A stretch of 39,535 bases of DNA, from assembly GCF_014385085.1 (NCBI RefSeq), contig NZ_JACRTD010000013.1, forward strand, positions 1-39,535. The letters run 5' to 3'. A program made the translations under genes and the position numbers. The first letter of the stretch is position 1; each line of letters begins with the position of its first letter. The notes under the pieces are model-generated. The model was not told where the DNA came from. It saw only the letters and a list, made by a program, of their open reading frames with translations, and ran no database searches. The stretch comes from Youxingia wuxianensis. Lineage in GTDB: Bacteria > Bacillota > Clostridia > Oscillospirales > Ruminococcaceae. Below, piece after piece: positions 16,574 to 25,125 of the stretch.

Positions 16574-18445
16574 TTATTTTTCTGCCGGAGACGACACCAC
16601 ATCTACGTGTTCCGTATTAATAGAAAGTGGGACAAACGGAGTGCCGCCGCCATCATAAAATTTATTAAAGAATTCAATATACTGGAGCCTGCTGTCATGC
16701 ACATAGGCAGAAAGCAACCCCATGGCCAGATTAAACACATGCCCTACAATATAAATCAAAAGGGACAAGATAAATCCTATAATGGACCCCTGCACCATCC
16801 CTGCCAGCAGGTTCATAACCATACCTACTACGCCAGTGGCCAGACTCAGTGCCAAAATACGGGAATAGGAGAGAATATCGCTCATATAGCTGGTGATGTT
16901 GTACAGCCCCAGCAGCCCGCCGGTCATCTTGCCGAAAATATTTTTGTTGCTGCGCCCCGCGGTAAACAGGATAACCACAGCTCCTGCAATCGCCATCACC
17001 GCGCCGGCTTTCTGAGTCGCCGGCAGGAACAAAAGCCCCAAACCGGTAATAAGCACCATCCAGCTTAGCTGGTCAAAAATCGCATCCCAAAAATGTCCCT
17101 GACGAATATCGTCATACATTTTCAGTATCATACCGGAGAAGATATGCAGCACACCGATAACCAGACAGAACACCAGCATTTGTACCGGGTTATCCAAAGG
17201 TACAAACAAAATCGGATGCCAGGTTTCCCCGAAATAACTTCCGAACAACACGCCCCAGAGAATGGTGGTGAAGCTGGAAAGAAACAACACGTTTACTAGT
17301 TTTCCAAATTCTCCCCTGGGCTTTTTCAGCTTAATGAACGCGCCGATAAGCACCAGCATCATCAGACCGTATCCGGCGTCCCCCATCATCAGACCAAAGA
17401 TAATCCAATACCAAGGTCCCATCACCGGGTTGGGATCAATCCCTCCTGGTTCCGGACGGGAAAACATGTCCGTAATCGTCTCAAACTGGGAAATAAAGCG
17501 ATTATTCTTTGTGACTGTAGGCGGATTTTCCCCTTCCTGGGGATCATAAAAGGTCAGATCATAAGCATCGGTGACCTTCGCTACCGCCTTTTGCACTTTA
17601 TCCATCCGGTCGCTGCGGACCCATCCTTCCAGATAAAAAGTCTCCTGGGTTTCCGTAAAGCTGACAGACATACGCTCGCTTTTGACCTTGTACTGGTCAT
17701 ACAGCATCTCCAATTCCTGCTTGCGCTTCGCAAGCTCGCTGAGGCGCTGGATCAGCGTTTCCTCCGATTTGGAAATCTCAGACAGTTTTTCCTCACAGGA
17801 CTTATACGCATCGCTGATCAGCCCATCTACATTAGGAAGCGCCGCCGGGGTGAACCCCTGGGCTTTTACCGCGTCCATCATTGCATCTTCATAATCGCGA
17901 TGACAGGTAAGAAGGATCGCCTGGCCCTCAGAACCGCTGCCTAAAACCTGCACATGGGCGCCGTTTTCCTGAGCCGCAGCTTCAATTGCCTGCAGCGCCG
18001 ATGTTGCGCCGTAACCGGTGTGAAACACCGCATATTTCGTAGGACGAAGCTGATCCACGGGAATGTCTAACAAAAGCCAGGGAGCATATTGTTCCATCTG
18101 GGAACGCAGAGCAGCTTCCTGAGTCTGCTGGGAAGAAAGCTGGGAAGCGATGTTCTCTACTTCCTGTTCCAGCTGCTTGGTCTGCGGATTTTCCGTTAGA
18201 AACTGGGCATAATCCACTTCCGGTCGGACAGCAAAAAGACTTTGCTTGCCCTGGTAGCGTTTTATTACGCCAAGCATTCCCTTCACCCGCTGAACCTCTT
18301 GTTCCACCTGGTCTTTTCCAAAAGGCTCGCCGGCATTTTGCGCAGGGATAATCATCATTTCCCCGCACTGCTGAAGAGCCATTAAAAGGCTGTCCCGATC
18401 AGATTTAAGAGCAAACAGGATCGCTTTTTTCATTGGAACAATCAT
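16574..18445 (-). CDS. ntpI: V-type ATPase membrane subunit I
   Basis: A 623-residue stator membrane subunit (relative of eukaryotic subunit a). The N-terminal half is cytosolic with coiled coils (about 90-125 and 215-260). The C-terminal half, from about residue 345, has seven or eight membrane helices, beginning PVMGPWYWIIFGLMMGDAGYG. It provides the ion half-channels beside the K ring. Its ATG overlaps the stop of the upstream gene in an ATGA arrangement, so the two are translationally coupled. Confidence 0.95.
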   Translation of the reverse strand: MIVPMKKAILFALKSDRDSLLMALQQCGEMMIIPAQNAGEPFGKDQVEQEVQRVKGMLGVIKRYQGKQSLFAVRPEVDYAQFLTENPQTKQLEQEVENIASQLSSQQTQEAALRSQMEQYAPWLLLDIPVDQLRPTKYAVFHTGYGATSALQAIEAAAQENGAHVQVLGSGSEGQAILLTCHRDYEDAMMDAVKAQGFTPAALPNVDGLISDAYKSCEEKLSEISKSEETLIQRLSELAKRKQELEMLYDQYKVKSERMSVSFTETQETFYLEGWVRSDRMDKVQKAVAKVTDAYDLTFYDPQEGENPPTVTKNNRFISQFETITDMFSRPEPGGIDPNPVMGPWYWIIFGLMMGDAGYGLMMLVLIGAFIKLKKPRGEFGKLVNVLFLSSFTTILWGVLFGSYFGETWHPILFVPLDNPVQMLVFCLVIGVLHIFSGMILKMYDDIRQGHFWDAIFDQLSWMVLITGLGLLFLPATQKAGAVMAIAGAVVILFTAGRSNKNIFGKMTGGLLGLYNITSYMSDILSYSRILALSLATGVVGMVMNLLAGMVQGSIIGFILSLLIYIVGHVFNLAMGLLSAYVHDSRLQYIEFFNKFYDGGGTPFVPLSINTEHVDVVSSPAEK

Positions 18446-18750
18446 TTACTCTCAATCCTTTCTACAATAAATCCTACCGCTTCCTTCATCTTTGCCTGTG
18501 CCGCATCAGCGGCGTCCTTATCCTGCTTGGCCTGCTGAGCAAGCATCGCTTCCATCTTCTCGGCCGCTGCTTTTTTTGCCATAGCCACCGTATTTTCCGC
18601 CTGCTTGTGCGCAGCCTCAACGATCCTCTTTGCCTCGGTATCCGCTTCGTTCTGCGCCTGTTTCACCTGTTCCCTGCCTTGGGCGGCCGCTTCGGCTTTT
18701 TTCTGGGCCGCTTTTTCTTCTGCCGTTTTGATGGAATCCAGTATGGACAT
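18442..18750 (-). CDS. V-type ATPase H/G-type peripheral-stalk subunit
   Basis: A 102-residue, almost entirely helical protein, rich in Ala, Lys, Glu and Gln (MSILDSIKTAEEKAAQKKAE...). It matches the coiled-coil partner of subunit E, called NtpF or AhaH. It is the first gene of the operon, preceded by AAGGTGGTGATTAG, and overlaps the start of subunit I by four bases. Confidence 0.88.
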   Translation of the reverse strand: MSILDSIKTAEEKAAQKKAEAAAQGREQVKQAQNEADTEAKRIVEAAHKQAENTVAMAKKAAAEKMEAMLAQQAKQDKDAADAAQAKMKEAVGFIVERIESK

Positions 18751-19207
18751 CTAATCACCACCTTCAAAGATCGTATTATGCCACCGGCATAAGGATAAAT
18801 TTTTCGATGAACTGTTCACCGATGCGGCTTTTTTCTATAAAAAGTTGCACTGCCGCAAATTTTGTCGATTTTTCACTTTCCCGTTCGCTTGCTCCATCCG
18901 TTTTTCTACCGTTAAACTCCCATTAATTCTAGGTTTGTGATATATTTTTAACCAAGTAAAGTGAAAAAACCGTAAGCAGATTGATCATATCACAAAAGTA
19001 AAAAAAAATCCAGCTTTCCGCTATAAAATATGGGAAATATTTATAATTTATTTACCGCCCTGCCATCATTTTCATTTTTGCCTTTTTTATTTTTCTACAC
19101 TCCCTTTATATTTGACGATTTTCCCACATTTTAAAGTGTTTTTCTCGTTTCACAAAAAATTCTCTTTGGGAATACCATAGAATAACACTAAATTGGGAGG
19201 AAAACTT
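18751..19207. other. 457-bp divergent intergenic region upstream of the V-ATPase operon
   Basis: AT-rich spacer between the leftward ATPase operon and the rightward split ATPase gene. A possible leftward promoter has TTGGTT (complement of 18950-18955), an 18-bp spacer and TAGAAT (complement of 18926-18931); it is only a fair match. A small 7-bp hairpin (18776-18792) lies in the leader. Upstream of the rightward gene there is CATAGAATA at 19176-19184 and GGGAGG at 19195-19200. No gene is seen. Confidence 0.45.
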
Positions 19208-19510
19208 ATGAATAACTGCGATAAATGCCTTCGCTTCTTTTTGGGCGCCAACACTCCTCAGGGATTTGTTTCCCGTTTTGACCAGTTGGCCGACTGTGAC
19301 GACGCCTGGCGCTGCTTTGTTATAAAAGGCGGTCCGGGGACGGGAAAATCCTCATTAATGAAAAAAGTAGCCGAATACCTCACCCAACAGGATTGTCCGG
19401 TTGAACTGATCCATTGCTCTTCCGATGTGAACTCCTTAGATGGGGTTATCGCCAAAGATATTAAAACCTCTATTGCAGATGGTACCTCGCCCCATGGCTG
19501 GGTAACATAA
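19208..19510 (+). pseudogene. 5' half of an interrupted P-loop ATPase gene (PRK06851 type)
   Basis: Starts at the ATG at 19208 behind GGGAGG and encodes 100 residues. The first 96 are the N-terminal part of a nucleotide-binding protein: FFLGANTPQGFVSRFDQL, Walker A GGPGTGKSS at 41-49, then HCSSDVNSLDGVI and DGTSPH. That set recalls, from memory, the PRK06851 family of uncharacterised ATPases of about 370 residues. After His96 the frame enters foreign sequence, adds GWVT and stops. The missing remainder, beginning VIEPKYPGAFEQLVDL, is found in the same frame at 31566-32387. The gene is therefore split by the element between, not merely truncated. Confidence 0.9.
19491..19510. other. Left attachment junction of the element
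   Basis: Host sequence ends in GGTACCTCGC, then the core CCCATG (19491-19496), then the element arm GCTGGGTAACATAA (19497-19510). The ACATAA at 19505-19510 is the inverted partner of TTATGT at 31547-31552 in the other end. Confidence 0.8.
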
Positions 19511-19517
19511 TCACACA

Positions 19518-19557
19518 AACAAGGCGCCGTTTTGCAAATACAAAACGGCGCCTTGTT
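19518..19557. terminator. Terminator at the left end of the element, after the ABC operon
   Basis: Perfect 17-bp stem (19518-19534 with 19541-19557) around loop CAAATA. It separates the leftward cargo operon from the host gene half and would limit read-through both ways. Confidence 0.85.
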
Positions 19558-19566
19558 ATATGGTGT

Positions 19567-20538
19567 TTACCCTGCGGTTTTTACAAGCTCCTCATGAAAT
19601 AAAAAGCAACTGACCTTATGCCCCGACTCCATTGTCACCGGCCCAGGCAGGCAGTTTTTACACTGCTCGCTAGCAAACGGACACCTGGCCGAAAAATTGC
19701 ACTGGCTGTCCGAAAGGTCCAAAGGGCTGGGAACTTCCCCTTTTAGGAAAAATTCCTGTCGCTGCTGCTTTGGGTCAGGCAGCAGCGTAGCGCTGAGAAG
19801 CGCTTTGGTATATGGATGCAGCGGATTTCGAAATACCTGTTCCGCTTCCCCTTCTTCTACAATTCTTCCCAGATACATCACCGCTACCCGGTGGCTGAGC
19901 TGGTACACAATATTTAAGTCATGGGAGATAAACAGATAAGAACATCCCGTTTCCTGCTGAAGTTTTTTAAGCAAAAGAACAATCTCCCCACGAAACCGGA
20001 TATCCAAAAGCGAAGTGGGTTCATCCAATACTACCAGCTTAGGGTCGGTAACAAACGCCCGCGCCACCCCAATCCGCTGCTGCTCCCCCTGAGTCAGCTG
20101 GATAGGATACTTATCTAAATATCCTTCATTCAGTTCTACCATTTTTAAAATTGAGACGACCTTTTCTTTTAGAAACTCTTTGTTCTTCTCCCCGCTCAAA
20201 CGCATAGGTTCCGCGATAATATCCTGTACTTTTTTTCTGGGATTGAGGGAACCATAAGGATCTTGAAATACCATTTGAATTTCCCGGCGCAGGCGCCTGT
20301 CATCCTTTTTTTTCACATGGCTCAGATTTTGGCCCTCAAAAAGCAGTTCTCCTTCGTTTGGCTGGGTCAAACGTACGATCATCCGCCCTACAGTAGATTT
20401 CCCACAGCCGCTTTCTCCTACCAAACCCAGAGTTTCTCCCGGGCGGATAGAAAAACTAACTCCATTTACCGCAAAAATATGGTGGCCGCCTTTTACCGGG
20501 AACCGTTTATGCAAATTTTCAACCTTCAAAGTATCCAT
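19567..20538 (-). CDS. Opp/Dpp-type ABC transporter ATPase (F-type) with a degenerate signature motif
   Basis: A 323-residue cytosolic ATPase of the peptide/nickel/opine uptake class. Walker A is GESGCGKST (41-49), the Q-loop is VFQDP, Walker B is VVLDEP (about 169-174), and the H-loop is intact at His206 (FISHDLN). The ABC signature, normally LSGGQ, reads LTQGE at 148-152. The C-terminal oligopeptide-type extension has the iron-sulfur-like cysteine run (CNFSARCPFASEQCKNC). It is the last gene of the cargo operon, 15 bases after its partner. The altered signature suggests that one of the two composite ATP sites is inactive. Confidence 0.92.
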   Translation of the reverse strand: MDTLKVENLHKRFPVKGGHHIFAVNGVSFSIRPGETLGLVGESGCGKSTVGRMIVRLTQPNEGELLFEGQNLSHVKKKDDRRLRREIQMVFQDPYGSLNPRKKVQDIIAEPMRLSGEKNKEFLKEKVVSILKMVELNEGYLDKYPIQLTQGEQQRIGVARAFVTDPKLVVLDEPTSLLDIRFRGEIVLLLKKLQQETGCSYLFISHDLNIVYQLSHRVAVMYLGRIVEEGEAEQVFRNPLHPYTKALLSATLLPDPKQQRQEFFLKGEVPSPLDLSDSQCNFSARCPFASEQCKNCLPGPVTMESGHKVSCFLFHEELVKTAG

Positions 20539-20553
20539 GATATCCTCCCAGTA

Positions 20554-21522
20554 TTAATATCTGCCGCAGCGGACAAAACTGCCGTCGCTAAACAAATGAA
20601 TTTGGGGATGCTTGGTCAAACATTCCTCCTGCGCTCTCTCACATGATCCAGAACAGAAGCAACCGTTCATCCCCTTATCTTTTTGCGAACGGAAAACCCG
20701 CTGTTTTGCTTTTGGATCTTTATCATTGGAAACAAACGCAATCTCCAAAAGATAGCGGCTGTAAGGATGGCGGGGGTTTTCAAAGAAACTGTGCACATCG
20801 CTAAACTCTACAATTTCTCCGTTATAGAGCACTAAGACTTTATTGCAGTAGTTTGCAGCAATACCCAAATCCCTGGTCGCCAGTATTACTGAAGAGCTCG
20901 ATTTCTTAAACAGCCCATCCATTAAATCTAAAATTTGCCGCTGTACTGTTACATCTAAACCCATCGTAGGTTCATCCGCTAAAAGAAACTTAGGCGACAT
21001 GGCTAACGCAATCGCAATCTCCACCCGCTGGATCATCCCCCCGCTAAGCTCATGGGGATAGTTGTTCATATTTTGCTTCGGATCAGGCATCTGTACCAGA
21101 GAAAACATCTCCTGTACCTTTTGCGCCGCTTGTTTGTCCGTCATATCTTGATTGGATTTTAAAATATTGATAAACTGCTCTCCCACTGTCATAATCGGGC
21201 TAAAGCGACTCCTGGCGTTGGACAGGATAAAGGTCATCTTTTTTCCCCAAACAGTAGCCGCCAGTTCTTCCTCTTTCTTTTGCAGCAAATCCGTTTCTTT
21301 TCCGTCAATAAAGCAGCACAGTTTATCCGCTTTCATGGAAAGTCCCGGGGCGGTATTTCTGCCGATAGCGTCAATAAGCACGGTCTTTCCGGAGCCGGTT
21401 TCGCCGATCAGTCCCAATACGTCGCCGGAATATAACTCAAAGCCAATATCTTTTAATAGATATTTCTCCCCGGCTTTCACTGTCAGGCCTTCCACCTGAA
21501 TCGCCGGTGTTTTTTCAGACAT
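20554..21522 (-). CDS. Opp/Dpp-type ABC transporter ATPase (D-type) with a substituted H-loop
   Basis: A 322-residue ATPase starting at the ATG at 21522 (MSEKTPAIQ), with AAGGTG six bases upstream; a GTG three codons earlier overlaps that ribosome site. Walker A GETGSGKT is at 40-47, the signature LSGGM at 159-163 is good, and Walker B is FLLADEP. The switch histidine, usually in ITHDLG, is replaced by arginine (LATRDLG, Arg217). The C-terminal cysteines (CFCSGSCERAQEEC) match the peptide-transporter ATPases. It should pair with the F-type ATPase next door. Confidence 0.92.
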   Translation of the reverse strand: MSEKTPAIQVEGLTVKAGEKYLLKDIGFELYSGDVLGLIGETGSGKTVLIDAIGRNTAPGLSMKADKLCCFIDGKETDLLQKKEEELAATVWGKKMTFILSNARSRFSPIMTVGEQFINILKSNQDMTDKQAAQKVQEMFSLVQMPDPKQNMNNYPHELSGGMIQRVEIAIALAMSPKFLLADEPTMGLDVTVQRQILDLMDGLFKKSSSSVILATRDLGIAANYCNKVLVLYNGEIVEFSDVHSFFENPRHPYSRYLLEIAFVSNDKDPKAKQRVFRSQKDKGMNGCFCSGSCERAQEECLTKHPQIHLFSDGSFVRCGRY

Positions 21523-21561
21523 GGTCTTCACCTTACCCCTTTGTAGAATTGCGGACCTTTC

Positions 21562-23067
21562 TCATTTCCAGAAAAGATCCGAGAGAGCGCAAAACTGTTG
21601 GAACAGTTCTTCGTACGCCTGGCAGTATTTTCTGCGGGGCAGATATCTGCTGTCATGGCGAGTCATCACTTTGCAGGCCTGCTGGACGCTGCTATACAGT
21701 CCGGCGCCTACCGAAGCGAGTATCGCCGCTCCCAAAGCGCCTTTTTCCGCTCCTCCGCCCGTCCACACAGGCTTTTCTAAGATATCCGCAATAATCTGCA
21801 TCCAAAGCTTGCTGGAGCTGCCGCCTCCGCAGCAGACAATCTCTTCCACCGAAGAGAACTCCTCTATCGCTTGGATACATTCTTTTATACAGTATCCTAC
21901 CCCTTCCATACTGGCCTGCATCAAGTGCCGGTTGGTATGACTGGAAGTAAGTCCCCAAAAAACGCCTTTGGCCTGGGGGTCTTTGCGGGGATTTCCCCTT
22001 CCCTGATAATAAGGAAAGCAAAAAAGCCCGTCGCTTCCGGGAGAAAATTCTCCCATCCCCTGCTCCATTGCTTGTATCCACTCTCCCATGGAAGGCACTT
22101 TTCCCTGCGGAAAAACTTCATATCCTTCTCCGGCCAGCCGATCCTTCAGCCATCCCATAGCAAAACCCGCCGCCTTCACCATCCCCATGGTATACCAGCC
22201 TTCAGGGATTACATGAGCAAACATATCCAAGCTTTGCGCTACCCGCCGGTCCGGACGTTCCAAAAGAGTCAAAACAATCCCCGCCGTTCCTAAAGAAACG
22301 GATACCACCCCCGGCGCGTAAGCGCCCGCGCCAATAGCGGCGCAGTCGTTGTCTCCGCCGCCTATAATAATGGGCAGGCGTTCTTTCAGCCCGGTTTCTA
22401 GAGCCGCCTGGGAGGTGACATATCCAGCGATATCAACAGAGCGTTTCAGCCGGGGCAGACTGTCAATTTTTAAACCCATCCGCTCCAAAAGGGGCAAAGA
22501 AAATTGTTTGCTGTCAATATCCAGCAGCAAGGACCCCGACTGATTTGAAGGATCGCTTACGAAATTTCCCGTCAGCTTCCAAAGGACGTAATCCTTAGGG
22601 GTGCAAAAATACTTGGTCTTTTTAAAAATTTCCGGATGATTTTCCCGCATCCACAAAATCGGCGGCAGCGAATAGTTGGTGGCCGCTCGGTTTCCAGTAA
22701 TCTTCACTAGAAAATCTTCCATCTCTTCGTTGAGCTTTTGCGCAATCTCCGCTGAACGAGTATCCGACCAAACAATTCCAGGGTATACCGCCTCAAATTT
22801 TTCGTCTAAAAAGGCGATTGTGCGTATATGCCCGGAAAATCCGGCGCACATAATTTCTTCCGGCAATATCCCCGTTCGATCTAAAAGATGTTTTATCGCG
22901 CCAACGACTCCCTGATACCAATCTTCCGGCTGCTGATGCGCCCATCCCGGATGGGGATGGGAGGTGGGATACGCCTGGTCTGCGACCCCAATCTCCGCCC
23001 CTTTTTTATCGAACAGCACCGCTTTTACATTCGTCGTTCCAATATCAATTCCCAACAGATAGCTCAT
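21562..23067 (-). CDS. FGGY-family carbohydrate kinase, xylulokinase-like but with a changed substrate motif
   Basis: A 501-residue kinase with two actin-like domains. The N-terminal GIDIGTTNVKAVLFD is the phosphate loop. The catalytic base is Asp239 in GGGDND, and the C-terminal ATP site has CCGGGSSSKLW and GALGAAILA. Overall it resembles XylB. Where XylB has the substrate motif GQMHG this protein has GHIRT (79-83), so D-xylulose is doubtful and the annotation should stay at family level. It sits inside an ABC operon, between the D-type ATPase and a permease, and so probably phosphorylates the imported compound or a breakdown product. Confidence 0.88.
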   Translation of the reverse strand: MSYLLGIDIGTTNVKAVLFDKKGAEIGVADQAYPTSHPHPGWAHQQPEDWYQGVVGAIKHLLDRTGILPEEIMCAGFSGHIRTIAFLDEKFEAVYPGIVWSDTRSAEIAQKLNEEMEDFLVKITGNRAATNYSLPPILWMRENHPEIFKKTKYFCTPKDYVLWKLTGNFVSDPSNQSGSLLLDIDSKQFSLPLLERMGLKIDSLPRLKRSVDIAGYVTSQAALETGLKERLPIIIGGGDNDCAAIGAGAYAPGVVSVSLGTAGIVLTLLERPDRRVAQSLDMFAHVIPEGWYTMGMVKAAGFAMGWLKDRLAGEGYEVFPQGKVPSMGEWIQAMEQGMGEFSPGSDGLFCFPYYQGRGNPRKDPQAKGVFWGLTSSHTNRHLMQASMEGVGYCIKECIQAIEEFSSVEEIVCCGGGSSSKLWMQIIADILEKPVWTGGGAEKGALGAAILASVGAGLYSSVQQACKVMTRHDSRYLPRRKYCQAYEELFQQFCALSDLFWK

Positions 23068-23073
23068 CTTTAT

Positions 23074-23979
23074 TTACCCTTTCTGGCCTGCTACCCGGGA
23101 GCTCTCAAATACCACCCGTTCCAATGGATCGATCAATGCGGTAATAATATCGCCTACCATGGAAAATCCAAATACGGTAACAGCCATAAACAGCCCGGGA
23201 AACACCGACGGCCACCATTGTCCTGTAATCATAGTAAGCCCGCCGGAAGCGATCATAGACCCCCATTCCGGCGTGGGTACCCTTACTCCGGCGCCTACAA
23301 AGCTCAGTCCCGCGATTAAAAGAATACCAAACCCCATTACTACGGAAAGCAAAGCGATTACCGGAGCCAACGCATTAGGAGCTACATGCAAAAACGCAAT
23401 GCGTACCTCCGAGTTTCCCGCTGTTCTGGCAGCCTCCACAAAACTTTTTTCTCTCAGCGTCATCACTTCCGAGCGGGCTAACCGTAGGTTCCCCGGCAGA
23501 TTGGCAATGCCAATAAGTAAAATTAAATTTCTGGTGCTCGGCCCGAAAATCGCCACCAGCAGTAAACCCAATACAAAGATCGGGAACGCCTGCATTACAT
23601 CCATAACGCGCAGTATGATCGTGCTTAGCACGCCGCATACTCCTTTTTTGCCGTCAAAATAACCGGCAAACACCCCTATGGGAAAACCAACTCCCAAAGC
23701 TAAAAGCGCTCCCGCCACTACAATAGACAGATCTGTCCTATAAGCAGCTATTGTCCGGGAAAATACACACATTCCGTTAACATCCGTCCCAAAAGGGTAC
23801 TTTGCGCAAGGAGGCAAAAGCTGTTCTCCGGAGATTCCTGTAGTAGGGGAATTAGGAATAAGGTAAGAGCCGAAGAGTACCATTAAAATGGAAAAGATGG
23901 TAATAATCAGTCCCGCCGTCTGAAGCGGCCTGGTTTTTAAAAAAAGGAACAGATAGCTGTTCTTTATTTTCTCTTTCAT
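23074..23979 (-). CDS. ABC transporter permease, DppC/OppC type
   Basis: A 301-residue inner-membrane permease. There is one membrane helix near the N-terminus (GLIITIFSILMVLFGSYLIP), then a long outer loop (PFGTDVNGMCVFSRTIAAYRTDL), then four or five more helices. The EAA coupling loop is around SEVMTLREKSFVEAARTAGNSEVRIAFLHVAPN. Ribosome site AAGGTG. It pairs with the DppB-type permease 23 bases upstream. Confidence 0.93.
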   Translation of the reverse strand: MKEKIKNSYLFLFLKTRPLQTAGLIITIFSILMVLFGSYLIPNSPTTGISGEQLLPPCAKYPFGTDVNGMCVFSRTIAAYRTDLSIVVAGALLALGVGFPIGVFAGYFDGKKGVCGVLSTIILRVMDVMQAFPIFVLGLLLVAIFGPSTRNLILLIGIANLPGNLRLARSEVMTLREKSFVEAARTAGNSEVRIAFLHVAPNALAPVIALLSVVMGFGILLIAGLSFVGAGVRVPTPEWGSMIASGGLTMITGQWWPSVFPGLFMAVTVFGFSMVGDIITALIDPLERVVFESSRVAGQKG

Positions 23980-24002
23980 AATAACACCTTTCTTTCCACC
24001 GT

Positions 24003-25031
24003 CTAGCCGATTTCTGTAATACGCGGGTCAATATACATATAAATAATATCAACCAGCATATATACCACAAGATTTAAGACCGCGGAAATCAGGACCACCC
24101 CTTGGATTGCTGTAAAATCCGAATTGACCACCGACTGAATTGCGTATTGTCCAAATCCGCCCCAGCTAAATACCGATTCCACCAAGGCCGTCCCTCCCAG
24201 CATATATCCAAAATTTACCGCCGTAAAAGTAGCTACTGACGGCCTGGACGCCTTGGAAATATATTTCTGTAAGTAATTTGACTTTACCCCATTTATTTTG
24301 GCATAGTTTATAAACTCCGATTTTTGCGTCGATGTGGCCGAGGTCAGCGCTACTTTTAAAATGCCGCCGCCGTATACGAACGCCAAAACAAACACCGGAA
24401 TAATGTGCCTGGATAAAATCGACATAAACGCTGGAATATCCCCTATAATCAGGCTGTCTATCAAACTAAACCCTGTAATCTGCGCAGGCAAAGAAAGGGC
24501 CAGGTCAATTTGTCCTGTCGGCGAAGGGGCAATACCTAATTTTACATAAAACACAAAGATTAAAATAAGCGCCAGCCAGAAATCTGGAAAAGCGCCAGCC
24601 GCCATCCCATAACCAGATAGGGTCTTTTTAATTATTTTCCCTCCAGGGCCTTTGGCGGAGGTAATGGATTTTAATCCTAATGGAACCATAACAAACAAAC
24701 TGATAATCAACGCCAATATCACCAGCTGCAAAGTAGCCGGTAGCCGCGCCTTAATATCCTCAATCACTGGATTTCCAGTAACCCAGGAGTTTCCGAAATC
24801 ACCATGGAGCAGGTTGCCAAAATAGGTTTTAAACTGTTCGAACAAGGTCCCGCTCAATCCTATACGCTCTCGTATCTGCTCCACGCCCGCTTCATCCACC
24901 AGCGCTCCGGCCATAATTCTAGCCGGATCTCCCGGAATCTTTCGTACAGCAAAAAAAGCGATCACAACTACACCGAACAGCTGTGGAATGATATACAGCA
25001 GCCTTTTCCCCAGATACTTTATAACTTTCAT
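24003..25031 (-). CDS. ABC transporter permease, DppB/OppB type
   Basis: A 342-residue inner-membrane permease starting at the ATG at 25031 (MKVIKYLGKRLLYIIPQLFGV) after AGAAGGTG; a frame running further upstream crosses the attenuator hairpin and is discarded. It has the N-terminal helix, the AVRKIPGDPARIMAG region typical of OppB/DppB, and about six membrane helices. The coupling loop is near TSATSTQKSEFINYAKINGVK. It forms the translocation path with the DppC-type partner. Confidence 0.93.
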   Translation of the reverse strand: MKVIKYLGKRLLYIIPQLFGVVVIAFFAVRKIPGDPARIMAGALVDEAGVEQIRERIGLSGTLFEQFKTYFGNLLHGDFGNSWVTGNPVIEDIKARLPATLQLVILALIISLFVMVPLGLKSITSAKGPGGKIIKKTLSGYGMAAGAFPDFWLALILIFVFYVKLGIAPSPTGQIDLALSLPAQITGFSLIDSLIIGDIPAFMSILSRHIIPVFVLAFVYGGGILKVALTSATSTQKSEFINYAKINGVKSNYLQKYISKASRPSVATFTAVNFGYMLGGTALVESVFSWGGFGQYAIQSVVNSDFTAIQGVVLISAVLNLVVYMLVDIIYMYIDPRITEIG

Positions 25032-25083
25032 ACAGCACCTTCTTTTGCGGGCAAAATATCCAATCACCCAGTTTTCTCTTGGG

Positions 25084-25116
25084 AAAAAAGGGACCGGAAT
25101 TTTATCTTCCGGTCCC
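25084..25116 (-). terminator. Intra-operon attenuator between the binding-protein and permease genes
   Basis: 10-bp perfect stem (25090-25099 with 25107-25116) followed, for leftward reading, by six T (complement of 25084-25089). It lies in the 94-base gap after the solute-binding-protein stop. A partial terminator here would give more binding protein than permease, a common arrangement. Confidence 0.75.
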
Positions 25117-25125
25117 CGGAACAAA

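Noticed and set aside
19208..19510. Treating the 100-residue protein as an intact small ATPase
   Set aside because: It stops four codons after the element boundary and the missing part is found in frame 12 kb away.
21562..23067. Calling this gene xylB
   Set aside because: The substrate motif GQMHG is GHIRT here and there are no xylose genes nearby.
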